This document shows positions 33,901-46,100 of a stretch of DNA of 64,000 bases, piece after piece (position 1 is the stretch's first letter; every line of letters begins with the position of its first letter). The position numbers were made by a program, and so were the translations under genes. The stretch is from Isoetes taiwanensis (Eukaryota > Streptophyta > Lycopodiopsida > Isoetales > Isoetaceae): the NCBI GenBank assembly GCA_021234155.1, contig JAJEKV010000101.1, positions 1,429,332 to 1,493,331 of the forward strand. The letters run 5' to 3'. Below the pieces are notes generated by a model. It was not told the DNA's origin and did no database searches. It was given only the letters and a program-made list of their open reading frames with translations.

Positions 33901-34018
33901 CATATAGGTACATATGGAGTACAAAAGGAGCTTTTTTAAATGTAAGCGTGTAACACAACTAGTGCATTTACAAAACTTTGACCTACATTAGCATCAAGAA
34001 TTTCTCCGCTTTGGCTTC

Positions 34019-34730
34019 TCAAGTTGTTTTCGGCATATTCTTCTGGTCATTAGAAGATAGTCGACCACACAATCTGAGACACGCCACATTCGAAATGGTC
34101 ATTTCAATAGGGATACCATAGCAAAACTTTGTTGCCAACTCAAAAATCTCTGCCCCTCCTGGAATATAAGGAAATTCCATTCTTGCAACATCTGAATTCT
34201 TTGCTTCAGCAACAAGTTTTCGACAGCGACCACTCCGCGCCACAAGAGGAAACTTTTGAGCACAGAGGTAGAAGTGGATTAGAACAACAATACAGGTAAT
34301 GTGAATACAAGGTAATTCGAATTCTACATTCCAGTTTAAGTACAGAAGCCCCTAGCCACTTCAAGATTAGAGAGCAAGATTTTATAATTTAAATCGTGAA
34401 CCCTCCTTGCAGTTAAACAAGTGGATGGAAAAATATTGATAGTCAACAGAAAGGTGATGAAATAGAATCTAAGATCAAGGCTGGGCTTTGTTGATATAAA
34501 ATATTTTTGGTTATTCCAGTTATTTTCACAGACCACATGCACTTGTCCATTACATCTTCAAAACAGATTATTGTATAATTTGTATGCTCCTGCTGAGAAC
34601 GAAACCATACCTTATGGAGAGAAAAGTTTGCACCTGCAGCCTCAACTATAACATCGGTTGGAACATCTGCTGACATGACCCTGAAGAAATCATTTCCCGA
34701 TGATTCATTAAAATTTATCATATTTGTTCT
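34019..34730 (-). pseudogene. NPH3/RPT2-family fragment, BTB domain only, with one intron
   Basis: NPH3-family proteins are plant adaptors for cullin-3 ubiquitin ligases, acting in phototropin and auxin signalling. Exon 1 (about 34730-34611) reads FFRVMSADVPTDVIVEAAG and NFSLHK, then a GT donor. Exon 2 starts at 34252 after an AG: FPLVARSGRCRKLV, FPYIPGGAEIFELATKFCYG and ISNVACLR. Then a frame change replaces the expected end of the domain, and a stop follows at 34019. The NPH3 domain itself is absent. The intron is about 358 bp and sits at a position known in the family. Presence of an intron argues against a processed retrocopy. Confidence 0.8.
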
Positions 34731-34779
34731 AAATCTGTTCTTAGGGGGTTTGAACGAAAGCAGTTTTGGGTACATGTTC

Positions 34780-35562
34780 CATATGTTTCTATAACATTTA
34801 AAACTTAGCTTCGTTTACTCCTCGTTATAGTACTCAAGTTAGCTAAAGAAACAAAGTTGTCTTTTATCAAAAGGGAAGCTTTAACCCCTGAAAGAGTAGC
34901 ATTGAAGAAAACTTAATAGTTTACAAACAATATATGCACAGATGTAAGTTCAGAGTTTGTCAATTTTAGTCGTCCAATCGCCTCTTCTTGCCTTTATCTT
35001 TCCCTCCAATTTCGCGAATGAGGTATTCTACGACGAATTATTATGTATGCAATCTAAACCTATGAAGGCTACTAGTTTGTTCATATATATGAGGACACAT
35101 GTTGATAAAGGAGCATATATCACAAAGAACTGCATTAGCGAGGCGAAATTGAGAAAATGGATAGAAGGCATGAATGGTACCTTTGTAAAACTTCAAAACA
35201 TCCACTCTAAACCTTTGGAATAGAAAACCTGCTGCTTCAAGGCATTTGCCAGTCCCGCTGCTTCAATGCATCTGCCAGTCCTACGATGGAGGTTATACCA
35301 GCATCAACATACAAGATCTAAGTTGCAAACAAGATCTATTGCAGAAAAAACGTAATGGCATTAGGTGGATGCACCATCGCGCATCTCATGTTGATGCATT
35401 TCAAAGTATGTACTGAAATAAAATATAGAACAAAAAATGCAGATAAAAAAAATGTTACCTCAGGAATCAAAACTTCGTGAGGCGAGCACGAACTATGGGG
35501 TATTTGGGGCCACGCCTTTCTTTGTAGCGTTAAATTTTTGCTGACCCCGTCGGTTTGTATAA
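34780..35562. other. Unassigned
   Basis: The frame 34957-35223 (+) has an ordinary composition but no family I recognise. The sequence around 35225-35285 repeats a ctgccagtcc word. Nothing else seen. Confidence 0.35.
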
Positions 35563-35950
35563 GAATAGAATAGAATAGATTTTTAGCGTCCACGGAGACC
35601 GACTGGCCTATGGGACTCAAACAAAAAAGAGAGCACCAAACGTATTACTGACAAGTTAAAAAACCCCCGCCCCGAAGGGTTTTCGAGGGAAAAACCTTAG
35701 CAGTAATAAGTCTGCTGGCATGCTGTACAATTGTGTAGGATAGTTCAATGCCGTCCTAGAAGACACAACTGAGTCCGTGCATCCATAACCTCCTGGAGGT
35801 ATGACCCCAACAAACCCCCGGCGTAAGTATTCAACAACTCATGCGTGCGGCGGTTGGTAGGGCACTAGTAATCGAACATCTGGCTCGATATGGGCAAAGG
35901 CAGGAGGGGAAAAGGCGGCAATGTGTAGAGCGCGAAGGCTGCCTTGACTA
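35563..35950 (-). mobile_element. 5'-truncated LINE copy
   Basis: The reverse complement of 35563-35950 matches 37590-37960 closely, including ggggtcatacctccaggag, tggatgcacggactcagttg and the 3' terminus. It ends with an (aatag)n tail at 35563-35580. It contains the ORF2 end and the 3' UTR only. Confidence 0.85.
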
Positions 35951-36489
35951 ACCAGAAAATCGCCCATGGAGCCTTTGCCCTAACGGAAATGACAGGCCCA
36001 ATCCACCGCCGCCACGCGTCAAAGTGGAAGAGAATAGTAGGCTAAAAAACAACCGAATGATGGGTAAAAAATGTGGAATGGAGAGTAAAAAAACGTGGAA
36101 GGAAGAGGCAAAATATTGCACAAATTTCAGGAATAAAATAAGTGACACGTGTCAAAATACTAATGGATGGGATGATTGGATTGGGCCCACTCATCTTTTT
36201 CGTTTCTTGAATGCCCCTTTTTTGTTTGTTTGTTCAACATCTGTATTTTGCTTGTTTTGTTTGGCTTTATTATCCATTCGTCCACTTTATTCTTTTTGTT
36301 TTTGTCTCTTGTCTTTACTATCCATTTGTCCCCTTGGTTTTGTTTTTTTCCCTTGCCTTTATTATCTTTGTTTCCATTCGTCCTTTGCTTTCGTTCGTCC
36401 CCATTTGTGCCATTGTTCATAATTCGTGTGCACCCCATCGTTCTTTATTTCCTTGTCTCTTTATTACTCCCTTCAAAATCCCCTTGTCC
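35951..36489. other. Pyrimidine-rich region left of the LINE
   Basis: 36195-36500 is rich in tttgt, cctt and cattcgtcc words, a degenerate simple-sequence tract. Long frames here (36176-36642) follow from the missing stops in T/C-rich DNA. Confidence 0.5.
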
Positions 36490-37971
36490 ATTTATTTTTT
36501 AGCCCCCCTTATTGACCAGCTGGAAGATTGGCTTTCTGAGCACGGAGGGCCCATCTCATGCATCACACAATTCGGTAACTCATATATGCTGACGATGCCA
36601 ACCTCTCGGCCTATACTCCAGAGGACATGCAACGTCACCTAGATGCTCTTGACACTTTTTGCCGATTCACTGGCATGCGAGTTAACTTGGCTAAAACTAG
36701 AGTGCTACTAGTTTCGTCACCCCGTCAACCAAGGTTTCCCTCATTCACTTATCAGGGACAAGATGTAGAGGTGGCTCCGACCTACAAGTACTTGAGGATC
36801 GAGTTCTCTACTACCACCCACTGGGATGCTGCCATCAGGTTGTGGGTCAGGCGAGTTGGAAAGCACTATATGCCATGCAGAACAACAGCCACAAGGCAGG
36901 GTTGTATGCCTGGGGCCACCAGTCACACTTGTTTAGGGCCTTGGTCGAGCCGGTCCTTCTGTATAGGGCAGAAGTGTGGGGTTCGGTGATATCTCTCACC
37001 ATCTGGAATGATCTCGAGCAGGTGCAGAAAGCCTTCTTGGCATGAGCCCTTGGGGTAAAGTCCACAGTTCCATACCAGATCCTACTATAGGAGACAGGTT
37101 TTCTACCCCTTCAACAGACTGCATTGGAACGCTATATTATTTACTTCCAGAAGGTGGTCGCTATGGGTGATACACGTTTGCCCAACCTTGCTTTAGCCAT
37201 AGCAATGGGTCCCCAACGCCTCAAAGCCTGTTGGAAGGACAAGCAAGCTCAGTGGTTCTCACGTTGGGGTGTATAGGCAAACAGATGCGTACTGGTACGG
37301 ACAAAGAAGGATCACAATGCACTAAAGTTGTACCTAGATGTTACTTTCCTTCGCAAGCTTTGGGATGCAGATGCTCTGACGCACGTTAAGCTGGCACACT
37401 ATCAGCAGCAAGTCAATCCTAGGCTCTCGAGAGGCCCACACCAGTACTTGTACACCCATTTGCCCATGAAGAAGCGCAGGCTTATAGATTCCATTCACAT
37501 GGGTGCATATCGTCTCCACATTGAGACCGGACGTTGGGCTCGGGAAGCATGGGAAGAGAGGCTTTGTTAGTGTTGCTACTAGGGTGCCATTGAAGATGAA
37601 TGTCATGCCCTCCAGATCTGCCCAGCGGTTGACCATATCCGAGCGCGGTATGTTCGGTTACTAGTGACTAGCCAGCCGTTGCATGAGCTATTGAATACGG
37701 CGTCCGTGGCCTTGTTGGGGTCATACCTCCAGGAGATTATGGATGCACGGACTCAGTTGTGTCCTCCGAGACAATATTGAATTGTCCTATACAATTGTAT
37801 AGTGTACCAGCATACTTATTATTGCTAAGGTTTTTCCCTCGAAAACCGTTCGGGGTGGGGGTTTTTTAATTCTGGACAATAATATGCTTGCTGCTCTCTT
37901 TTTTTTTGGGTCCCATAGACCAATTGATCTCCGTCGACGATAAAAAATCTATTCTATTCTATTTAACATCC
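36490..37971 (+). pseudogene. LINE ORF2 C-terminal half and 3' end (reference copy of the family)
   Basis: The RT catalytic box YADD is encoded at 36585-36596. The thumb and C-terminal parts follow in changing frames: MRVNLAKTRVL, YKYLRIEFS, LFRALVEPVLLY, LEQVQKAFLA, GVKSTVPYQILL and a final Cys/His-type piece (DECHALQICP). The 3' UTR has ttttccctcgaaaaccg, gggtcccatagaccaattg, gatctccgtcgacgataaaa and an (attct)n tail. There are at least four stops or frameshifts. The 5' half is missing. LINEs copy themselves by target-primed reverse transcription. Confidence 0.85.
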
Positions 37972-39443
37972 CCTTTTTGTTCGCTGTCCTTTTTTCACTT
38001 CTGTGTTTGTTAAAAATTATTTGTTCAACCATAAAGAACCCATAACAAGTAATGCCACCATTTATTCAATCGCAATGAACCCATAATAAATTGAAATGCC
38101 AAATCATACCACTATGACAACTAAAGATGTCATAGCCCTGCAAAAGAATCTGGTTTTATGTGCAAGAAATCTATATCAACATTTCAAACCATTCTTTGGT
38201 TTGCTGAATCGAGCAAATTGACGAGGATCTATGAGTCATTTAGCAAACCAATTGCAGTTGAGTGCCTTCCATCATATTACAATCAGATTGTTGCCTATGA
38301 GATGCCTCCTGAACGTAAGGCTAATCTGCACATTTAAAGCAAGCCCGAGAAAACAAGTCACTCCTTTGATGGTGTCGTTAAGTATCCCAAATGTTGTGGG
38401 CATTTGAAATGTATGAATCCTATCCGTGACTATCTATTATCTAAAGGTCACTTTAATGAATTCCAATGGAGAGGGACTCTTAAAAAAAGTGTCTAATAGT
38501 AGATCTTTGAAAAGAATGAATGGCATGTGAGTATTGTGAAGAAAAACCTTCAGGTATTGCTTTGAGCAATTGTCAGATATATTATGTGTTGCCTGATAAT
38601 CTCCACTAAACGAGATTGGTCTTGCATGTGGAAAAAACATGAACATCCTATAAGGGCACCACCTAGTCGGAATGCGCTGTTTTGATGCCAAAAGATTCTT
38701 GAAGACAAGTCAAGTGCATCTATGATTAGGAAAGGATTGAAGGAGAAAGAGCGAGAGGTTGTTGCACATATTACAATCAATAACCTCATCTCGCAATAAC
38801 CTCATCTCGCTCTAATTTTCCTGTCAATGTCTTGTGGAAAAAATGGTGGGTGCTATATCTTGAAAAAGCCAACCACAGGCGCAAGGTCTAGTGTAGAGCT
38901 TGTGAACCGAATGTGACTTGGAGGTGGTTTGAAAAATTGTTGGGTTCATTTTGACCATGTGAAACATACTCACAAATGGACAACATTGGCTTGTCATGTT
39001 TATGATCTGAGGTACACATGTCATATGGGTTACATCAATTATTTCAATGCTTGTAGTTAATTCTATGCTTGTAATCTTGCATACGATTTGCTTGCTATCT
39101 CTGCACGTGGGAAGTAGCAAGCCATGACAAAGAGAGGGTTGCCATTGTAGTTTTGCACTCATATCCACAGGTATCAATTGTGCATATCTGTCTTGCAAAG
39201 AGAGATTGATTGTGCCAAAGCTGCCTGGTAATGGCAGGCAACCCCTCCGTATGCCCGCTTTCCTGTGCAATATGAGAACTGAGTAGTGCTAGTATCCTGG
39301 CAAGTTGGGTAGCCTGTACCCTGCATGCTTCCATATTTCCATGAGAAAGATGAGATTCATATCTGCAGCAACTGAATTGAGACTATCTCCTTTTGCTATT
39401 GATAGCTCCGACAGTTCCAAGAGACTATATGAAGGCACAATTC
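37972..39443 (+). pseudogene. Broken coding region, possibly a MULE-type transposase remnant
   Basis: Pieces on the + strand read KCMNPIRDYLLSKGHFNEF (about 38412-38470), CEYCEEKPSG and IYYVLPDN (38526-38600), then WVHFDHVK and WTTLACHVYD (38935-39010). The C-x2-C pair and the later W-T-T-L-A-x-H-V-Y piece resemble transposases of a Mutator-like family as I remember them. Stops interrupt throughout and no ends are found. The identification is tentative. Confidence 0.35.
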
Positions 39444-40340
39444 TTATTTGCTGGCCGGAGATGCCGCTACAGATTCAGTGGTAGCAGTAAAAAGAGGGCG
39501 GCAGAAGTAGATGTAGCCAAATGCAGCATGCGACATACGAGCAACAACTGATAAGGCAACCGGAGTCGGACTTCTGGCTGTAGTGGGCAAAGCAAAGACA
39601 TGGTCAGAAGCGATTAGGGCCTCGGCAGAAGAGCCCCGAGGGTTCGCAGCATTTGCAGCAGCTTTAGGCAGTAAGAAGATCTGCATCTTGCCTCTGAACA
39701 AGCCTATAGCTCCCTCTTGTTGGCGTATGCTCCTTACTTTGGCGTAGTCTTCTTGTTGTGCGGGAGTCAGATCTCGTTCAACCTACAGGGTTGTCCCCTT
39801 CAGCTGCGCTTACCCTGGCACAATATGGCTGCCCGCCTTGTGCATCCGCGATTGTGAATGTAAAAACACGGGAGCAGTCAGAGTGTTGAACGGCATGTTG
39901 ACTCACCTTTATAATATGCATTGGAATATGGAACGTCATACATGCGAGGACCAGCAGTTGGAGTCGATTGATGAGGTTCTCCTCTTCTTCCTCTTTTAGT
40001 CCACATACCACCACATTATAGCTTCTATGTCTTAGCTCCTGGAGCTCTTTATCATTGACCAACCCGACAGGCATCATGTCCTGTCTGCGGGGTATGGGCT
40101 GTGCCATACAATGGGGTTGTGGTGGCATGGATTGGCCTGGCAGTGCAATAGTTGGCAGTCTGTGCTGATATCATGCAGGCTTTTGGACATGCGGGATTGC
40201 CATGGTCTGTGGAGTGGCCTCTCCTTCCTGAAATTGGGAGCTCTATGCTGTTATACGTTGTTGAATAGCCCTTACCCCCCGTAACTGAGACCCAAGCTCT
40301 TTTTGGAGCATGTCTTGCCTGGCCAGATCGCACAAATATT
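39444..40340 (-). pseudogene. Possible LINE ORF1-type fragment
   Basis: The - strand frame 39778-40128 contains NVVVCGLKEEEEENLINRL, like the N-V-V-x-G-L-x-E-x-E core of LINE ORF1 proteins, which bind LINE RNA. Flanking frames (39444-39701, 40052-40333) are Ala-rich or mixed. No RT follows directly. Confidence 0.4.
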
Positions 40341-40607
40341 GTCGCAACTATTCATGAGCTTTTGCATGGAGGCCTTTGCTAAGTAACTGCGGCTCGCAGC
40401 CCTCGTACCTCTCTATCCCGCGTAGAAGCCTTATGTTCTAATTTCTGAAATTTGAATGAAGGATGTCTCCTGCTTTTAGTTACCAAATTTATCATCGAGT
40501 TGTTCAGATTTTTCTAAAAGAATTGGCAAGAGTCCTTTCATCTGAAATGGCAAATTGCTGGATTTACAATAGAAAGCCGTAAGTCCGCAAGTCTGCTGCA
40601 TATTCTA
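40341..40607. other. Unassigned
   Basis: Nothing recognised. It separates the LINE-like fragment from the SINE. Confidence 0.3.
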
Positions 40608-41045
40608 AACGAGGTGCATCCTGGACTACCACAGTCGTCGAATCTGTCAATCCTATGGCCCAAACTCTATATTGGAGCTCTGGGCACTTCTCGTTTTGCT
40701 TAAGCTCATTTATGATTCGGGGCGGCTATGATTTTGAGATGTCAATTACGAGTTTGCCTAAGGTTTTGATGGTATATCGAGCCTCTATACGGCTTCGCTT
40801 AAGGTTTTAGAATATAAAATACGGGAGCTCGAACCTCTACCAAAATAATTCAATGTCTTAATAAGACTACTTTAACCAATCTAACCAGTGAGCTAACGTG
40901 ACTATTCTTTATCTTAAATCTATGTTTTTTTTTTTAAATAATAACCCATTGAATTGTTTCAGGGATATGGTCTATGGTTTCAGGAATTATATCCATATCA
41001 AATCCCCCTGGAACCCCCTGTTGTTTTGCTATATATTAGTGCTAA
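40608..41045 (-). repeat. tRNA-derived SINE with flanking repeat
   Basis: On the - strand an A box-like agctcactggttaga and a B box-like gaggttcgagc lie about 55 nt apart at 40895-40825. The body to 40608 matches the two copies at 53143-53735. Similarity also extends rightward over tttcagggatatggtctatg and tggaaccccctgtt (to about 41035), so the repeated unit is larger than the SINE. Confidence 0.7.
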
Positions 41046-41432
41046 CGGTATCTTCTGCTGCGATGCATCATTACCTAAATTGCATTTCATTTGCATTTAT
41101 AGACTCCAAGCCAGGTTACTATCTGCCGACTATCTACTTTTTAACTTTTTGGTCTTAAATCATCTACCAGATAATCATACTAATGGCATAATGGAAACAT
41201 TAAAATATACTCGGACATAAGATTCAGACATTTCCAAGTGATGTGACTTTGCAGTTAATGTGATTGACAAATAATGTAAGATGAAGCAACTAGATTCACT
41301 AATATAGACCTCCATAGATCAACTCCTTGTTTTGGAGGTTTGGAAAATCCTTCTTGCATTTCTCCACGCATGTGGATGAGAGATACAATCCATTTGTCTT
41401 TCCATCTCATCTTTGTGGTTTTCTCTGCTGAA

Positions 41433-42668
41433 TTATCTCCCAGTCCTTTCAAGATCCACAACTAAAACTTGCTCCTTCTTTTCCTTCTGTGATGTGCCAA
41501 CTATTGGAGGTCTACATTTTTTCTTTGGAGCAAAGGCATCAGTAATTGGAGGAGCTTTAAGGACATTAATACTAGCAAACTGAGTTGAGAGATGAGTAGA
41601 TTGAGTTGAGAGATGAACCAAACCCAGGGGCATAGAAGAAACTCCAGCAAATGAAGTCTTAGAGCGTGACATCATCGAAGCATGAGCAGGAGGTCCATGA
41701 TTGATGTTGAAACCGGGAATGGCTGATGACGAATGACTTCTAGCAATGGATGCTGGAATGGTAGGATCCATCAACAATGAAGTAAAATTTGGTACAATTT
41801 GACCAATTCCAGTTGTTATAGCAGTGGAAAAACTAGACTGATGAGGTTTGTAATTCAAACTCGAGGGAATGTAAGAAGCACCTGCATGTGCCAGGGACTG
41901 TGCGGATGACACAAACTCCGGTTCTTGGAAATTTCCATGGAGAATGATCTTATTGCAATCTTCGACAAACTTCAGTGCTAATCCAACATTCCATCAATAG
42001 CCCGCCAAAATATACATGATTTTCTTGGTGCTGAGGTGGATGTTTCTTGTTTGATTTTTCATTGTACCTGGCAATATTGCCTGGTAGGGAAAAAATACAA
42101 TGGGAACAATAAATTTTATGCCACGCGCACATCTACCGTCTCCAATGGAAAGATGCATAAAATGCCATCCATGACATATTCTCATGGCATGTTGCATAGG
42201 AATGAATCCCTCGCTACAGAAACATTTTCATTGACTACTTTAACTTCATATTCTCCCTCCCTCTCTGTTCTGAAGTTTGCTTTTGTCTTGTTGTAGTGTC
42301 TACTGTCCTTGATATTCTAACATGTCCCTCAATAAAGCTATCAACCAATGCCTGTAGCATGGAATTAGATTCAATTCCTTTAACATCAACTCCACAAAGT
42401 GGACAATCTTTGAACCATGAAATGGATATCCTATAAAAAAAAGGGCTATTTAGTATTCCTAGTATCCTAATTTCACCCGTTGTACAAATGGATAAGGTGC
42501 CATAAGCAAATGCCAGTATTGCCTTCTCCTTCCGGAATCCAATCCATAGAATTAACGGCACAACAACTCCAATAAGGGATCCTATGACTATAAGCAAAAC
42601 CGCTCCGACTCCTCCAAAGACCTTCGAGTATCCACGATTCTTGGGTTTTGGTATGTCCAGATTAGCCT
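41433..42668 (-). pseudogene. Unassigned exon-like sequences on the - strand
   Basis: From 42668 (after ttttag) an open frame runs to 42235. It has a hydrophobic stretch (VLLIVIGSLIGVVVPLIL) that could span a membrane, and later CPLCGVDVKGIESN, a C-x2-C zinc-ribbon or RING-like half. Further along the strand 41912-41433 is open for 159 codons, Ser/Ala/Pro-rich, ending in a Lys-rich tail. Between them the frame is broken. They may be exons of one gene or separate remnants. I do not recognise the family. Confidence 0.3.
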
Positions 42669-43159
42669 AAAATAGCTGATTATGTCTGGAAGGCATTACA
42701 AAGTTTCAGACTTAAAGAAAGAATACCCGATTCAAGGTCCGTGCCTTCCCTACAGATCGACATACAGTTCGAGCCCAATGAACGGGTCTAGAGATGCCAG
42801 AACTGTAGTCCTGGCCAAACCAAAGCGGAGATCGCATCCCCACCCTCCACCAGGCTCTCATGGAATCCACACCGTCTAACCGTCCTCAGGGGTCCCTCAA
42901 ATCCCAAAAGTCCATAGTCATGGACAAAGAATATGCTACAATATTCTTAAATCGTGGTCCTCTATTTGTCTTGCCCCACACTCCCCTACTGGCAACCCAA
43001 AAAACTACTTCTTTCCAAAAGGCAACCCCTAGCATCTTGTTTTTTTTTCTCTTAGGTGGTCATTATTTTCTATTATGTTCCACTCGAACAATATTATGCT
43101 CCAATACAACAATGTCAAGCGTTTTGCTCTAAGTTTTAGGGTTTAGAGATTCGTCTGAG
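42669..43159. promoter_or_regulatory. Upstream region of the hydrolase-like gene
   Basis: This is the only DNA between the - strand exon-like block and the + strand gene, so it could act as a shared promoter. ttttagggtttagag, a telobox-like word, lies 20 nt before the start codon. A short frame at 42682-42879 is not recognised. No clear TATA box is seen. Confidence 0.35.
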
Positions 43160-46100
43160 ATGATCAGACTTCGCACTATTCGATCCATTTTACCAAGACA
43201 TGGAGTTCCACAACCCACATTTTTATTCCGCAATGCACACTCCGTGGCTGCCAGCAACATTATAGAGGATGAGGTAACCACAAACACATCTTGTGGACAT
43301 ACATTTTCGTGCTTCCTTTCTCAAATAAAAGCACGAGCTTTATGATCGAACTAGACAATCATCGGCACACTGGAGCCAAGGAAAATTTCAGGCATTTGTT
43401 ATGTTTGGACTAGTGTCTGAGGTTGAACAACCATTGAGAATAAAATGACAATTCTTCTTATTATTGATTAGATCTTAGCAGTTATACCACCAGCATGTGG
43501 TCGCACTTGGAAGGGGAGTGACTTCACCAGTTCAACTGAAAACCTTTTGATTTTGCTAGGTGTTATTTATACAAGATAATGCAACTGGAATAGCGGCCTT
43601 GAACAGGCCATATGAGAATAATGCGCTCACAGTTTCAATGGTAAGCAGCTATCAAAGACCAATTCATCAATGTAGTTAACCACGTGAATGTCATGGTCTG
43701 AATTTCATCTTACTATGTTTTGTTTAACAACGATTTGTCTGGTTAAATCCTGCATGGCCCTTCTAGATATTTACGGATTTTTCAGCTGCACAGCCAGTTT
43801 GTTTGTTGTTGTTTCTCTTTTCTGTTGGTTAAGCATCAACAGAGGACATTGCTGGTATTGTTTTTCGGCACAGGGTTGTTGATTGGCTGAATTCTGCTAT
43901 TGATGCAGATCGAACGGCTCATGGAGCAATACAAGAAATGGGACAATAAAAAGGATGTGCACCTTGTGCTGCTAAAAGTATGGTCTCTATGTACTTATTA
44001 TCTTTCAAAAGATTGTGACTACTATGAACGTTTTCTGTTAAAAATTATCTCAACACCCTAAGCAGACAATGAATGTGAAATGTTATGGAAAGTAGTTCTT
44101 AGCCTCTGTCTCATTAAGCATAGAGAAATACAACTGCCAAAAACACGAGAAGTCCTGGGCTCAGTAGTATCAGCTGCTACAAAAAACTATTCTACTAATG
44201 AAGGTCGAAAATACGGTAGATAACTGGTGGAAGTTGTGTAGTGCGGTTTATCCTTTATTTTTTCACAAATACGATGGCATCCATTTACTTGGTTTTTTTT
44301 CTGTGTTGAGTAGGGTCCTGGAAATGCTTTCTGCACAGGTGTCGATTTCTCATGCATTGATCGTTGGAAGAGACAAGGTACAAACCCATGGCATGAGCTT
44401 CTTTAGTAGTGATATGGACATGCAAGTTAACAATAGTTATGACTTCTTGCAGAATCCCATTCAAGAGCATATGACCTCTTTACCAAGCAGTATTTGTTCG
44501 CTTACATTCTTAGTTCATATAAAAAGCCCCATGTAAGCCTTGTAGGTTCCTGCTATTTGGAATTACAGTTAACAAGATTGGTTTATGCAGATTGCCTTAA
44601 TGGATGGATTGATTTATAATGGGGGTAGCTTCTCACTTCACAGCTCTTTTAGAGTTGTAACGGAGAAATGTGTATGCCTTCTAATGCTGTTCCGCTTTCA
44701 ATTTTCTGCACTTGTTTTCCTTCTTATTCCATTTGTCCGGAGTTAAAACTGTTGCGGGGACATATTCTCTCTAATGCTTGTTGAAGGAACAAAGATTTTG
44801 ACATTGTGGCTCATGTCCTTGTGTGATTGCCTCCATAATGCTAACTTGAAGACTAATATTATCCTTTAACAACTAACAAGGAAATTTCGATTCGCAGTTC
44901 TTTGCTATCCCTGCAGTTGCTGGAGGTTTTCATCCAGATGCAGGAGCTTCACACTTGCTTTCTGGCCTTCCTGGTTTCATTGGTGAGTTTGCCGCCTTCC
45001 TGGTTTTATTGGTGAGTTTGCCTTTGTACTGGCCCCTCGACTTTTCCTCATTGACAAGTATCTTATTTTACGTATCATATGGTAGGTGAGTACTTAGCCC
45101 TCACTGGTGAACGTTTGGATGCTGCTGAGATGCTTCATTACAAGCTGGCGACACACTTTGTTCCTAGTCATGTATGTTCTAGTTCATTTCATTGTTTTGT
45201 AACTCCTGTTTTGGGGTGCACAATATTTATAAAGGTTATTAGGAGGTTGTGTTGGACAACTAAAAATTTGCATTAATGCTTGCAGAGACTATCCCTTCTC
45301 GAGGAGCGACTTCGAACTTTGGAGATCCAATTTCCACGATCTCCATATTTTGATGTTATACGTAATGCTATTGTTGAATATACTGATTATGTAAGACCAG
45401 GGAGCAATAGCATCGTAGAAAGGTAAATGATGATATATGCATTTAAACTTGTTGATGTGGTCCTCTATACTATGTGTCTTACAACATAGTAAAAAAGTGT
45501 ATTTTCAGGCATAACTCTAGATCTTGTTGCAAACCATGTAAATCACTTCTAAATTTGATAATTGTTCCAGGGGCCCCATGATTGACAAGTGTTTTTCAAA
45601 GGAAACTGTTGAAGATATCTTAAAGGCGCTTGTAAGGAAGGAAAAAAAGGGAAATAGATGTAGCCTTTAAGTTTGCGATATGGCATTTCACTTAACTTAC
45701 TGAGCAAAAATGTTGCTTAATTGTAGGAGGATGAATTGGAACTGTCGCCACAAAAGGAATGGATTCAGAGAACAATAAATTGTATATCTAAGGCATCACC
45801 TATAAGCCTTAAGGTTGCATTAACCTCTGTAAGTATGTCAAAACATGGTATGAGACCTCTCTTGAAACAAAATCATGGTGACAATGTTGTTTCTTCCATT
45901 TCAGGTTCGCATGGGCAGACAATCTCTTCTTAGTGATTCTTTGGCACGTGAATACTGCATAACTTCTCATGCAGTATTGGGGGATGTCTCTGGAGATTTA
46001 TACGAGGTAAGTTCACCTTCCATTCTGTATACATAAAAGTAGATTGGCATCCTCAACTAATTTGTATTAATCCAGGGATATCGAGCTTTTGCATTGCAAC

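Noticed and set aside
36176-36642. Overlapping long hydrophobic frames
   Set aside because: T/C-rich simple sequence lacks stop codons; the Phe/Leu/Cys composition is an artefact, and the right part is LINE.
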